The notes under the pieces were generated by a model. That model ran no database searches and was not told the DNA's origin. It saw nothing but the letters and a program-made list of their open reading frames with translations. 64,000 nt of DNA from Nonomuraea sp. SBT364 (lineage in GTDB: Bacteria > Actinomycetota > Actinomycetes > Streptosporangiales > Streptosporangiaceae), in assembly GCF_001083785.1 (NCBI RefSeq), contig NZ_LAVL01000003.1, positions 1 through 64,000 of the forward strand, in the 5' to 3' direction. Numbering within the stretch: position 1 is the first letter of the stretch; each line of letters opens with the position of its first letter. Of this stretch, positions 1 through 11,051 are shown piece after piece. Both the position numbers and the translations under genes were made by a program.

Positions 1-67
1 CCCATGACGGGCCCCGCCACCCCCATGGCTGCCCACCCCCGCGGTAAACACATGACAACCGGTCACC

Positions 68-574
68 ATGCACGGCATGCCCCGCGGCTACGGTCGCCCC
101 GTGGACAGTAGGCGACGTAGACAGGCGCGCAGGCGCCCCGTGGTGCTGTTCGCGGCGTTGCTCGCGCCCGCGATCTTCGCCGGCGGGCTGCTGGCGGGTG
201 AGTTGTCCCAGTATCGGCACAAGGAGGACCGAGGCCACAAGCAGGAGTTCAAGGCGTTCGCCCCGATCCTGGTCCCTCCACCCCCGCACCCGGCGCGCCA
301 GTACGTGGCGGCGATGCCCGCGCCCACCCCGGAGGTCATGGATACCCCGGACCAGCCGGCGGTGCAAACGGTCGCAGTACCCGAGGTGGATGCGCCACTC
401 CAGGAGGAGACGACGCCGGAGCCCACGGAGCAGCCTCCGGCGTCCCCGCCGGAGGAGCGGCAGCAGTCCGATTGCCCCGGGGAGTGGGTGGACACGTGGC
501 TCTGGGAGTTGTGCAGGGAGCATGAGCGGCAGCCGGCCCTGAGCCTTGCGGCCGGATTGGCCTCAAGCTACTGA
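68..574 (+). CDS. Hypothetical membrane-anchored proline-rich protein
   Basis: I do not recognise this 168-residue protein. A strongly basic N-terminus (residues 11-24, Arg-rich) precedes one hydrophobic segment at about 26-44, so it is probably a type II membrane protein. The outer part is rich in Pro, Glu and Thr (about 85-135). It ends in a short Trp/Cys-containing region with Cys at about 137 and 149, which could form a disulphide. The ATG lacks a good Shine-Dalgarno sequence; ATG at 77 and GTG at 101 are alternatives that keep the membrane segment. It stands alone, followed by a repeat-rich spacer. Confidence 0.6.
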   Translation: MHGMPRGYGRPVDSRRRRQARRRPVVLFAALLAPAIFAGGLLAGELSQYRHKEDRGHKQEFKAFAPILVPPPPHPARQYVAAMPAPTPEVMDTPDQPAVQTVAVPEVDAPLQEETTPEPTEQPPASPPEERQQSDCPGEWVDTWLWELCREHERQPALSLAAGLASSY

Positions 575-1027
575 CGGCACCCCGGAGGGCCTCAGAGCAC
601 CTCACGCGCCGACAGCGGGAGCAGCTCGCACAGTGACAGACAACTGACGGCACGACTAACAGCCAGCACACACCGACAGCCTGGAGCGGCCCGCACGCCG
701 ACAGCACGCACCGACAGCTCGGAGCACCTTCCGCCCTCACAGCTCGGAGCACCTCCCAACCTCACAGGCTCGGAGCACCTCCCAACTTCACAGGCTCGGA
801 GCACCTTCCAACCACACAGCTTGGAGCGCCTCACGCACTGACAGCTCGGAGCGGCTCACCGAGTGACGAACCGGGCCCGCTCGCCGCCCGTATCCCCATG
901 CAGCGAGTCGTACAAAAGCGTCGTTCGTGTCATATCGGCTCTTCGGAGTTCGGTCCGGGCACTCGGAGGGCTGTAGTAACGTGCGTGCCGGACGCGGGTA
1001 ACGAGTTTGCAAACGGAGGAGTCGAAC
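575..1027. other. Intergenic spacer with degenerate repeats
   Basis: No convincing gene is visible. The left half consists of degenerate direct repeats (listed separately) and the right half leads into the peptidase gene. The last bases hold a strong Shine-Dalgarno GGAGGA at 1015-1020 for that gene. Confidence 0.6.
714..866. repeat. Degenerate ~26-bp tandem repeat, six units
   Basis: About six imperfect head-to-tail units share the core AGCTCGGAGC followed by a C-rich tail and CAC or GAC. Two or three middle units differ by only one or two bases. Further eroded units may start at about 590. Units abut with no unique spacers, so this is not a CRISPR array. Confidence 0.7.
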
Positions 1028-2167
1028 GTGCCAGCCCCTCGGTCAGCAGGTCTGATCGCGGTCGTCGTGGCGATGACTTCCCTCCTGGGCGCGCCTGCTG
1101 AAGCGCGACAGGTTCAGAAGACCGGCCCCGCCAACCTCGCCGACCCCACGAACCTCACGGGCAACCTCACTGGCAACCTCACCGGCTCCTCCAACCTCGC
1201 CGACCCGGCCGACCTCACCGAGCTGCGCAAGGAAGCCGAGAAGGCGGCGCAGGAGCTGGAGGACGCCAACAAGGCGTTGATCAAGCGGCGTACCGAGTTC
1301 GAGGCGGCCGAGAAGGAGCTGGAGACCAAGCTGCAGACGCTCGCGAAGGCCGAGCGGCATCTGGCCCAGATCCGGCAGCCGGTGTCGCAGATGGCCGAGC
1401 TGCTCTACATCCAGCCCCTGGCGAGTGACGCGATCATGCCGTTCCTGGCCGGTGACGCCGACGCCGACACTCTGCGGGCCATGGCCAGCATCAACCACAT
1501 CGTCATGGTGCGGCAGCAGGCGGTCGACCGGACCAGCGTCCTCACCGAGCAGTCCGAGAAGCTGGCCGCGGAGGCGCAGGAGCTCCGCGCCGGCAACCTG
1601 CTGGCCGAGGCTCAGATGGCCGCTGAGGTGGATCTGCTCAGGAAGCGCTCCGACAAGGTCGTCAAGTCGCTCACCGCGGCCCTGGTGAAGATGGGCATCA
1701 AGATCGACAAGGTCGGGCGGGCGGCGCTGGGGTGCAATCCGCTGCGGGCGGCGACGGCGGGGGAGTATCCGAACGGGCTGATCCCCAGGAGCATGCTCTG
1801 TCCGTTGCAGCAGAAGGGGTTCAGCTTGCGGGCTGACGCGACGATCGCGTTCGTCAGCCTGAACGAGGCGTACAAGAGGCAGTTCGGCAAGCAGATGTGC
1901 GTGACCGACGCCTACCGGAACCTGGCCGAGCAGCAGTCGATCTACTACCGGCGGCCGGGGTTCGCGGCGGTGCCGGGGCGGAGCAATCACGGGCTCGGGC
2001 TGGCTGTAGACCTCTGCGGAGGGGTGGAGCGGTTCCGGTCGGCGGAGTTCAACTGGCTGGAGAAGAACGGCAAGCGGTATGGGTGGTTCCACCCCGACTG
2101 GGCCTACAGCAGCCCGTTCGAGCCGTGGCACTGGGAGTACGACCCGAAGATGGACACCCTGCCTTAA
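1028..2167 (+). CDS. Secreted M15-family D-alanyl-D-alanine carboxypeptidase
   Basis: Predicted zinc peptidase of the VanY/M15B type that trims D-Ala-D-Ala ends of peptidoglycan outside the membrane. GTG is chosen because GGAGGA lies 7 bases upstream; an upstream in-frame TTG at 1007 would place this site inside the gene. The protein has a signal peptide (about 1-27), a low-complexity Asn-Leu-Thr-Gly stretch (about 35-60), a long Glu/Lys/Ala coiled coil (about 65-210) and a C-terminal peptidase domain (about 240-379). The domain shows the SNHGLGLAVDL zinc motif and the EPWHWEY zinc/catalytic motif, both complete. The coiled coil resembles those of wall hydrolases that need activation at a membrane complex (inference). 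It converges on mscL with a 4-bp overlap. Confidence 0.88.
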   Translation: MPAPRSAGLIAVVVAMTSLLGAPAEARQVQKTGPANLADPTNLTGNLTGNLTGSSNLADPADLTELRKEAEKAAQELEDANKALIKRRTEFEAAEKELETKLQTLAKAERHLAQIRQPVSQMAELLYIQPLASDAIMPFLAGDADADTLRAMASINHIVMVRQQAVDRTSVLTEQSEKLAAEAQELRAGNLLAEAQMAAEVDLLRKRSDKVVKSLTAALVKMGIKIDKVGRAALGCNPLRAATAGEYPNGLIPRSMLCPLQQKGFSLRADATIAFVSLNEAYKRQFGKQMCVTDAYRNLAEQQSIYYRRPGFAAVPGRSNHGLGLAVDLCGGVERFRSAEFNWLEKNGKRYGWFHPDWAYSSPFEPWHWEYDPKMDTLP

Positions 2168-2565
2168 GGCGCCGGGGTGAGCTCGGTGGTGCAGTGGGCG
2201 CAGCGGGTGGCTGCCTTGGGGACCTCCGACAGGCATTCGGGGCAGCCGCGGTGGGTGACCTCCTCGCGGGCCTCGGCGCGGTCCTTGAAGTGGGTGTACG
2301 GCTTGACGATCAGGAAGTAGATCACCCCGGCCACCAGCAGGAACGAGATCACGGCGTTGATGAAGTCGCCGTACATGAAGTTGGACCGGCCGATCGTGAC
2401 CTTCAGCGACGAGAAGTCGGGCAGGCCGCCGAACGCCGAGATCAGCGGCGTGAGCAGGTCGGCCACGAACGACTGGACGACGGCGTTGAAGGCCGCGCCG
2501 ATGACCACGGCGACGGCGAGGTCGATGACGTTCCCGCGCATCAGGAACTTCTTGAATCCACTCAT
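2164..2565 (-). CDS. mscL: Large-conductance mechanosensitive channel MscL with C-terminal zinc-ribbon-like motif
   Basis: Pressure-release channel of the cytoplasmic membrane, 133 residues. The N-terminal family signature FKKFLMRGNVIDLAVAVVIG (residues 4-23) and the two transmembrane helices (about 16-45 and 68-90) are present. The usual C-terminal cytoplasmic helix is replaced or followed by a CPEC...CAHC pair of Cys motifs (about 109-126), which looks like a small zinc ribbon. The gene is convergent with the peptidase gene (TAA stops overlap) and is followed upstream on the same strand by a SAF-domain gene after a short gap. Confidence 0.92.
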   Translation of the reverse strand: MSGFKKFLMRGNVIDLAVAVVIGAAFNAVVQSFVADLLTPLISAFGGLPDFSSLKVTIGRSNFMYGDFINAVISFLLVAGVIYFLIVKPYTHFKDRAEAREEVTHRGCPECLSEVPKAATRCAHCTTELTPAP

Positions 2566-2588
2566 GCCAACTGAGAGTAATGGGTCGA

Positions 2589-3152
2589 TCACTCTGAGAT
2601 GGTGATCGACAGATGGCCGCCCGCCTGGGCGCCGGCGAGCTCGGCCGCCTGCGCCGGGGTGGTGGCCAGGACCACCAGGGCGCCGTGGTCGTCGGGGGCG
2701 TCGGGGATGGTGAGTACGGTGACGTCGTCGGCCACGAGGGAGGCGGGGGCGCCGTCGTGGGAGGCCAGCACGCCGATCGTGGAGCCGGGGGAGATCAGGC
2801 GCGCGACGTCGGGGTCGGAGATGCGTACGGGAGTGGCGACGGTGCCCGGAGGCAGGCGGAGGGAGTGGAGCAGGCGGACGTCGGTCAGGGGCTCGCCGCG
2901 GCGCATCGCGCCGGCCAGGACGCGGCCCACCGCGCCGGAGCGCAGGGCGCCGTCGGGCGGGTGGGAGAGTGCGGCCGGACGCAGGTCGCCGGGGCGGAGC
3001 ACACCGGGGGAGAGGTCGCGGGCGGCGACCAGCACCATGGGGCCCGGGGCGGGGCGCAGGGCGAGGAGTGCGGCCAGGACGCCCACCGCGGCCAGGGCGG
3101 CCGCGATGAGACGGCGGCGGCGTTCGCAGCGCCGGAGCCACAGGCGGATCAC
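2589..3152 (-). CDS. SAF-domain protein (CpaB/RcpC-like), membrane-anchored
   Basis: A 187-residue protein with a basic N-terminus, one membrane segment (about 15-32) and a SAF domain (about 38-100; PMVLVAARDLSPGVLRPGDL is typical of the family). SAF proteins of this kind include CpaB/RcpC pilus-assembly factors, but no pilus genes are nearby, so the role is open. The GTG start overlaps the TGA of the methylthioadenosine phosphorylase gene (GTGA), implying translational coupling. Long open frames extend upstream in this frame, but they only run antiparallel to or through the neighbouring gene. Confidence 0.75.
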   Translation of the reverse strand: MIRLWLRRCERRRRLIAAALAAVGVLAALLALRPAPGPMVLVAARDLSPGVLRPGDLRPAALSHPPDGALRSGAVGRVLAGAMRRGEPLTDVRLLHSLRLPPGTVATPVRISDPDVARLISPGSTIGVLASHDGAPASLVADDVTVLTIPDAPDDHGALVVLATTPAQAAELAGAQAGGHLSITISE

Positions 3153-3955
3153 GGTAGCTCGAAGGGGAGCTTGATGCCGTCGAGGGCCGCGCCGCAGGAG
3201 CAGGTGCGCTCGTGCGGCAGGGACTGGACGGCGTCGGCGACCAGGGTGCGCATGCGGGTGACGTTTCGGGCGAAGAACTCCAGGACCTCGTCGTGCGTGA
3301 CGCCCTGGCCGGCCTCGACGCCGGCGTCGTGGTCGGTGACCAGGGACAGGGACGTGTAGCACAGGGCCAGCTCGCGGGCCAGGACGGCCTCGGGGAAGCC
3401 GGTCATGCCGACGATGGCCCAGCCGTTGCGCTGGAACCACTGCGACTCGGCCCGGGTGGAGAAGCGCGGTCCTTCGATGACCACCAGGGTGCCGCCGTCG
3501 AGCGTCTCCCACTCGCCGGACCGGGCCGCCTCGACGGCGACCGCCCGGCCGGTGGGGCAGTAGGGGTCGGAGAAGGAGACGTGCACCGCGCCGCCCATGT
3601 CGTAATAGGTCTGGACGCGGCCGGATGTGCGGTCGACCAACTGGTCGGGCACCACGATCGCGCCGGGGCCCAGCTCGGCCCGCAGGGAGCCGACGGCGCT
3701 GGGGGCGAGCACCTGGCGCACGCCCAGGGAGCGCAGCGCCCACAGATTGGCCCGGTAGGGGATGCGGTGCGGCGGGAAGCGGTGGTCGCGGCCGTGCCGG
3801 GGGATGAACGCCACCGCACGCGAGCCGATGCGGCCCACGGTGACCGTGTCGCTGGGCGGGCCGTAAGGCGTCGAGACCTCGACCTCCTCCGCGTCGTCGA
3901 GCAGGGAGTAGAAGCCGGAACCGCCGATGACGCCGATGTCTGCACGAGTGAGCAT
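3149..3955 (-). CDS. mtnP: S-methyl-5'-thioadenosine phosphorylase
   Basis: Cytosolic PNP/MTAP-family phosphorylase, 268 residues, which splits methylthioadenosine (or a related nucleoside) to free base and methylthioribose-1-phosphate. It shows the N-terminal phosphate loop IGGSGFY (about 9-15), FIPRHGRDHRFPPH (phosphate and sugar contact, about 50-63), and GMTGFPEAVLARE with VTDHDAGVE near the C-terminus. In the latter the catalytic Asp lies in TDHDAG. A short Cys-containing tail CSCG is seen near the end. It is the first gene of a probable three-gene run with the SAF protein and mscL, divergent from the MFS gene. Confidence 0.9.
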   Translation of the reverse strand: MLTRADIGVIGGSGFYSLLDDAEEVEVSTPYGPPSDTVTVGRIGSRAVAFIPRHGRDHRFPPHRIPYRANLWALRSLGVRQVLAPSAVGSLRAELGPGAIVVPDQLVDRTSGRVQTYYDMGGAVHVSFSDPYCPTGRAVAVEAARSGEWETLDGGTLVVIEGPRFSTRAESQWFQRNGWAIVGMTGFPEAVLARELALCYTSLSLVTDHDAGVEAGQGVTHDEVLEFFARNVTRMRTLVADAVQSLPHERTCSCGAALDGIKLPFELP

Positions 3956-4017
3956 GGCGCCGAGATTAGCGGGGCGTCGAGGGGGTGCCGCGACCTCGAA
4001 TCCCGTTCTGTGGATAA

Positions 4018-6317
<2,300 letters not shown>

Positions 6318-6386
6318 GCGCTCCTCCTTCAGGGGTTTGGCACTCGAGCGATGCGACTGCTAATGGTAACCGATCCGGTCAAACGA

Positions 6387-7892
6387 CTATTCCACTCCCC
6401 GCTCCCCGTACCATCCGGCCAGCTTGCCGCGCCGGCTGACCGCGCGCATGCGGCGTTCGGCCTGGTCGCGGCAGGAGGCGGTGGTGACGAGCAGGATCTG
6501 GTCGTCGACGCGGATGCGGGTGTTGGCCGCCGGCACGAACGATCTGCCCTCGCGGACGATGAGCGTCACCTGTGCCCCGGCCGGGAGCCGCAGCTCGAAG
6601 ATCTCCACGCCGTGCAGCTTGGAGCCGGTCGGGACCCTGACCTGGAGCAGGTCGGCGTTGAGCTCCTCGAGCGGCGCGGACTCCACCTCCAGGTCGTGCG
6701 CCTCGCCGGGCGCGGTCACCTTGAGCAGCCGGGCCACGAACGGCAGCGTCGGCCCCTGCAGCAGCGTGAACACGATGACGATCACGAACACCTGGTTGAA
6801 GATTTCCTTGGAACCCGGGACGCCGGCCGCCCACGGGATCGTCGCCAGCACGATGGGGATCGCGCCGCGCAGCCCCGCCCAGGACAGGAACGCCTGCTCG
6901 CGCCAGCTGATCGTGGCCAGCCGGCCCACCCGGGCGACCGCCGCGCTGACCATCACCGACAGCGGCCTGGCCACCAGCGCCAGCACGGTGCCGGCGATCA
7001 GGCCGGGCACGATGGCCGACGGCATCTCCTTCGGGCTGGCCAGCAGGCCCAGCATGACGAACAGCCCGATCTGCGCCAGCCAGGCGGCCGCCTCCGCGAA
7101 CCCCCTGGTCGCCGCCCGGTGCGGGAGCCGCGAGTTGCCGAGGATGAGCGCGGTCACGTACACCGCGAGGAAGCCGGAGCCGTGCAGCATCACGGCGCCG
7201 CCGTAGGAGGCGAGGGAGAGCGCCAGGACGGCGATCGGGTAGAGGCCGGACACCGGCAGGGCGATGCGGCGCAGCGCGTAGGCGCCGGCGGGGCCGACGG
7301 CGAGGCCGACGCCGCCGCCGATGACCAGCTCCAGCGTGGTCTCCAGCAGGAACGAGCCCATGCTGGGGGTCGGCTGGGCGGCGCTGCTCAGCAGCACCAC
7401 GGCGATCACGGTGGGGGCGTCGTTGAAGCCGGACTCGGCCTCCAGCGTGCCGGCGAGCTTCGAGGGCAGCGGCAGCCTGCGCAGCACCGAGAAGACGGCG
7501 GCCGCGTCGGTGGGGGCCAGCACCGCGCCGAGGATCAGCGCGGTGGTCAGGCCCACGCCGAGCAGCGCCTGCACGGCCGCCGCGACGACGACGATGCTGA
7601 CCGCGACGCCGATCGTGGCCAGGATCAGCGCGATCGGCACCGAGCGGCGTACGTGACTCCAGTTGGTGGTGAGGCCGCCCTCGGCCAGGATCACCGCGAG
7701 CGCGATCAGGCCGATGCGCTGGGCGATCTCCGGGTCGCTGAACGGGATGCCGAACCCCGCGTCGCCCAGCACCAGGCCGAACCCGAGGAACAGCAGGAGG
7801 CTGGGCAGGCCGCTGCGGTGCGCGACCCGTACGGACACGACAGCGGCGATGACGATGGCCGCGCCGAGGAGGAGCCAGACATCAAGCGTCAT
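6387..7892 (-). CDS. Potassium/proton antiporter, NhaP2/CPA1 type
   Basis: 501 residues: about 12-13 transmembrane helices (about 1-395) of the Na+/K+:H+ exchanger fold, then a cytoplasmic TrkA-C (RCK C-terminal) domain (about 400-485). The family ion-site region is visible as ESGFNDAPTV (about 153-162), with Asn-Asp in the place of the conserved Asp pair of cation/proton antiporters. The TrkA-C domain (LPAGAQVTLIVREG... and RVDDQILLVT) suggests gating by a nucleotide or ion ligand. ATG with GGGGA upstream. It is probably a single-gene unit beside the folate enzyme on the same strand. Confidence 0.88.
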   Translation of the reverse strand: MTLDVWLLLGAAIVIAAVVSVRVAHRSGLPSLLLFLGFGLVLGDAGFGIPFSDPEIAQRIGLIALAVILAEGGLTTNWSHVRRSVPIALILATIGVAVSIVVVAAAVQALLGVGLTTALILGAVLAPTDAAAVFSVLRRLPLPSKLAGTLEAESGFNDAPTVIAVVLLSSAAQPTPSMGSFLLETTLELVIGGGVGLAVGPAGAYALRRIALPVSGLYPIAVLALSLASYGGAVMLHGSGFLAVYVTALILGNSRLPHRAATRGFAEAAAWLAQIGLFVMLGLLASPKEMPSAIVPGLIAGTVLALVARPLSVMVSAAVARVGRLATISWREQAFLSWAGLRGAIPIVLATIPWAAGVPGSKEIFNQVFVIVIVFTLLQGPTLPFVARLLKVTAPGEAHDLEVESAPLEELNADLLQVRVPTGSKLHGVEIFELRLPAGAQVTLIVREGRSFVPAANTRIRVDDQILLVTTASCRDQAERRMRAVSRRGKLAGWYGERGVE

Positions 7893-7916
7893 CCAGTCCC
7901 CTCTATGTGCGTGTAG

Positions 7917-8486
7917 TCACTTAAGACTAGTCAGTCCCACTGGTGTGATCGCAAAGCGGACCCGGCGGTCGTGCGGCTCGGCCGGCACGTCCTCGCGCAG
8001 TTCGCCCTCGTGGAGCAGTGCGACCGTGGGCACGTTCGGCCCGACCCTGCTCAGGGCCCGGTCGTAAGATCCTCCGCCGCGCCCGAGCCGTACCCCGGAG
8101 CGCCTGTCGACGGCCAGCGCCGGGACGATCACCAGCGCCGCCGTGCGGATCGCGCCGGTGCCGCGCCGCGTGTCGACCGGCTCCATCAGCCCGAACCGGC
8201 CCGGCGCCAGCGTGTCGGGACCGTCGTACACCGCCCAGTCCAGGTCGTCGTCGTCGCGCAGGACCGGCAGCATCACGGTCGCGCCGTGCTTCCACAGGGC
8301 GAACACCAGTCCGTGCGTCTCCGGCTCGGTGCCGATCGACCAGTAGCAGGCGACGAGCCCGGCCATCTGGACCCATGGCTGGTCAAGGAGGGTTTCGCGG
8401 ATCTTGATGGAGTTCGCGCGCAATTGCGCGGGAGTGAGGGAGGCGCGCGCCGAAATCAGCTCACGGCGCAGGTTGAGCTTGTCCAC
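7917..8486 (-). CDS. 5-formyltetrahydrofolate cyclo-ligase
   Basis: ATP-dependent conversion of 5-formyl-THF to 5,10-methenyl-THF (YgfA/MTHFS family), 189 residues. The family's C-terminal substrate/nucleotide site GVRLGRGGGSYDRAL (about 130-144) is intact and an N-terminal basic KLNLRREL helix is present. GTG at 8486 is chosen because GGAGGA lies 5 bases upstream; an in-frame GTG at 8498 would overlap that site. The gene is divergent from galU with only about 24 bases between starts, so the two share a compact control region. Confidence 0.9.
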   Translation of the reverse strand: MDKLNLRRELISARASLTPAQLRANSIKIRETLLDQPWVQMAGLVACYWSIGTEPETHGLVFALWKHGATVMLPVLRDDDDLDWAVYDGPDTLAPGRFGLMEPVDTRRGTGAIRTAALVIVPALAVDRRSGVRLGRGGGSYDRALSRVGPNVPTVALLHEGELREDVPAEPHDRRVRFAITPVGLTSLK

Positions 8487-8510
8487 AGGGTCCTCCACTA
8501 GGGTCTACTC

Positions 8511-9413
8511 ATGGCTGACTTCGACCCTGTGACGAAAGCCGTCGTGCCCGCCGCGGGTCTGGGCACCCGGTTCCTTCCGGCGACCAAGGCGACACCCAAG
8601 GAGATGTTGCCCATCGTCGACAAGCCCGCCATCCAGTATGTCGTCGAGGAGGCGGCCTCCGCCGGGCTCCTCGACGTGCTGATGGTCACGGGCAAGAACA
8701 AGCGGTCGATCGAGGACCACTTCGACCGTGCGTTCGAGCTGGAGGAGGTGCTCGAAGCCAAGGGTGACGAGCACCGGTTGTCCCAGGTCCGGGAGCCCGC
8801 CTCCCTCGCGACCCTGCACTACGTACGGCAGGGCGAGCCGAAGGGGCTCGGGCACGCGGTGCTCTGCGCCAAGCAGCACGTCGGCAACCATCCGTTCGCG
8901 TGCCTGCTCGGCGACGACCTGATCGACCGGCGCGACCCGCTGCTCCAGCGCATGATCGAGGTGCGCGACACGTTCGGCGGCAGCGTCATCGCGCTGATGG
9001 AGGTGCCCAAGGAGCAGGTCTCCCTGTATGGCGTGGCGACGATCGAGGCGACCGCCGAGGACGACGTCGTCCGCGTGACCGACCTGGTGGAGAAGCCGCC
9101 GGTCGACGAGGCGCCGTCCAATTGGGCGATCATCGGGCGTTATGTCATCGACCCCGCCGTGTTCGAGGTGCTGGAGAACACGCCGCCGGGGCGCGGCAAC
9201 GAGATCCAGCTCACGGACGCGCTGCGCACGCTGGCCGGGCGCGGTTCCGCGGAGGGCGGGCCGGTGCACGGCGTGCTGTTCCGGGGACGCCGCTACGACA
9301 CCGGTGACAAGCTCGACTATCTGCGCACCGTGGTGAAGTTCGCCGCGGACCGCCCCGATCTGGCTCCCGAGTTCCTGCCGTGGTTGCGGGAGTTCCTCGA
9401 TGAAATCGGTTGA
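8511..9413 (+). CDS. galU: UTP-glucose-1-phosphate uridylyltransferase
   Basis: 300-residue cytosolic nucleotidyltransferase making UDP-glucose. It has the N-terminal signature PAAGLGTRFLPATKATPKEM (about 13-32), DKPAIQYVVEEA, the LLGDDLID metal site (about 131-138) and the EKPP motif (about 190-193). Length is normal for the family. It begins a long co-oriented run with glp/moeA, moaC, mog, rimJ-like and glpR and overlaps glp by 14 bases. Confidence 0.95.
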   Translation: MADFDPVTKAVVPAAGLGTRFLPATKATPKEMLPIVDKPAIQYVVEEAASAGLLDVLMVTGKNKRSIEDHFDRAFELEEVLEAKGDEHRLSQVREPASLATLHYVRQGEPKGLGHAVLCAKQHVGNHPFACLLGDDLIDRRDPLLQRMIEVRDTFGGSVIALMEVPKEQVSLYGVATIEATAEDDVVRVTDLVEKPPVDEAPSNWAIIGRYVIDPAVFEVLENTPPGRGNEIQLTDALRTLAGRGSAEGGPVHGVLFRGRRYDTGDKLDYLRTVVKFAADRPDLAPEFLPWLREFLDEIG

Positions 9414-10584
9414 TCAGCACCTAGCTGACATCCTGGCCACCGTGCGGCCGCTCGCGCCGCTGGAGGTGGAGCTGGAGAGCGCGCTGGGCACGACGCTGGC
9501 CGAGGAGATCATCTCGCCGGTGCCGCTGCCGCCGTTCAACAACTCCGCCATGGACGGCTACGCCGTACGCGCCGTCGACGTCGCGGACGTGCCCGTCACG
9601 CTCCCGGTGATCGACGACGTGGCCGCCGGGGCCGGCGAGATGCTCGCCATCGGCCCCGGGCACGCCGCGCGGATCATGACCGGCGGGCCCATGCCCGCCG
9701 GAGCCGACGCGGTCGTGCCCGTCGAGTGGACCGACGGCGGCAAGGTCTCCGTCCGGGTCGACCGCGCCGCCGAGGTGGGCAACGCCATCCGCCTGGCCGG
9801 CGAGGACGTGCGGGCCGGCGACACCGTGCTGCGGCCGGGCGCCGTCATCGGTCCCGCCCAGCTCGGCATCATCGCGGGCGTCGGCCGCCGCCGGGTTCTC
9901 GTACGTCCCCGGCCTCGCGTCGTCGTGCTGGCCACCGGGGCCGAGCTGGTCGAGCCGGGGCTGCCGCTCGGGCACGGGCAGATCTGGGATTCCAACAGCT
10001 TCACGCTCACCGCGGCCGTACGGGAGGCGGGCGGCGACGGCTTCCGCGCCCCGACCGTGGGCGACGACCCGGCCGCCTTCCTGGAGCAGCTCGACGCCCA
10101 GCTCGTCCGCGCCGACGCGGTGATCACCAGCGGCGGGGTCTCCATGGGCGCGTACGAGCCGGTCAAGCAGGCCCTGGGGCCGCTGGGCACCGTACGTTTC
10201 GAGAAGGTCGCCATGCAGCCCGGCATGCCGCAGGGCTTCGGCGTGGTGGGCGACGACCAGGTGCCGGTGTTCGCCTTGCCGGGCAACCCGGTCTCGTCGT
10301 TCGTGTCCTTCATGCTTTTCGTACGGCCGGCGCTGCGGCGGATGCGTGGGCTGGAGGCCGGGCTGCCGGCGACGGTCGCCGCCCGGCTCACGGCCGACGT
10401 GCGCTCGCCGGCGGGCAAGCGGTCGTTCCTGCGCGGGCGGCTGGCCGGCGGCACCGTGGAGCCGGTGCACGGGCAGGGCTCCCACCAGCTCGCGGCGCTG
10501 GCCTCGGCCGACACGCTGATCGTGGTGCCCGAGGAGGTCACCGCGGTGGCCGCCGGAGAGGAAGTGCGGGTGATCCGGCTTTGA
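9400..10584 (+). CDS. glp: Gephyrin-like molybdotransferase Glp (MoeA family)
   Basis: 394-residue MoeA-type enzyme that inserts molybdate into adenylated molybdopterin. Visible landmarks are PPFNNSAMDGYAVRA (about 47-61), the MoCF-binding region VITSGGVSMGAYEPVKQ (about 241-257) and FALPGNPVSSFVSF (about 288-301). The last about 75 residues form the MoeA domain IV. In actinobacteria this copy, next to glpR/sepX, is known as Glp, which also binds FtsZ and takes part in division; glpR six genes along supports that assignment. Start ATG with GGGAG 7 bases upstream, inside the end of galU. Confidence 0.9.
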   Translation: MKSVDQHLADILATVRPLAPLEVELESALGTTLAEEIISPVPLPPFNNSAMDGYAVRAVDVADVPVTLPVIDDVAAGAGEMLAIGPGHAARIMTGGPMPAGADAVVPVEWTDGGKVSVRVDRAAEVGNAIRLAGEDVRAGDTVLRPGAVIGPAQLGIIAGVGRRRVLVRPRPRVVVLATGAELVEPGLPLGHGQIWDSNSFTLTAAVREAGGDGFRAPTVGDDPAAFLEQLDAQLVRADAVITSGGVSMGAYEPVKQALGPLGTVRFEKVAMQPGMPQGFGVVGDDQVPVFALPGNPVSSFVSFMLFVRPALRRMRGLEAGLPATVAARLTADVRSPAGKRSFLRGRLAGGTVEPVHGQGSHQLAALASADTLIVVPEEVTAVAAGEEVRVIRL

Positions 10585-11051
10585 GTGAGTTCACGCATCT
10601 GGACGAGACCGGTGCGGCGCGGATGGTCGACGTCTCCGCCAAGGACGTCAGCGTCCGGACCGCCACGGCGACCGGGCGGGTGCTGGTGTCCGGCGAGGTC
10701 GTCGAGCTGCTGCGGTCCGGCGAGGTGCCCAAGGGCGACGCGCTCGGCGTGGCGCGGATCGCCGGCATCATGGGCGCCAAGCGGACCCCCGACCTGGTGC
10801 CGCTGTGCCATCCGATCGCGTTGCACGGGGTGAAGGTCGATCTCGACGTGGAGGACTGGGGGGTGGCGATCACCTGCCGGGTGAGGACGGCCGACCGCAC
10901 CGGCGTCGAGATGGAGGCGCTGACCGCCGTCACCGTGGCGGGGCTGGCGCTGGTGGACATGGTGAAGGCCGTCGATCCGGCCGCCGTGATCAGTGACGTG
11001 CGGGTGGAGGAGAAGACCGGCGGGAAGACCGGGATCTGGAGGCGGGGATGA
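10581..11051 (+). CDS. moaC: Cyclic pyranopterin monophosphate synthase MoaC
   Basis: 156 residues. It catalyses the second step of molybdenum cofactor synthesis. The diagnostic LCHPIALHGVKVDL (about 74-87) and GVEMEALTAV (about 112-121) motifs and the C-terminal KTGGKTG are intact. TTG start overlaps the glp stop (TTGA) and no other in-frame start fits the conserved N-terminus SEFTHLDETG. The end overlaps mog by ATGA. Tight overlaps on both sides argue for one transcript. Confidence 0.93.
   Translation: MSEFTHLDETGAARMVDVSAKDVSVRTATATGRVLVSGEVVELLRSGEVPKGDALGVARIAGIMGAKRTPDLVPLCHPIALHGVKVDLDVEDWGVAITCRVRTADRTGVEMEALTAVTVAGLALVDMVKAVDPAAVISDVRVEEKTGGKTGIWRRG

Noticed and set aside
714..866. 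Possible CRISPR array
   Set aside because: Units are contiguous and degenerate, without unique spacers, and no cas genes are present.
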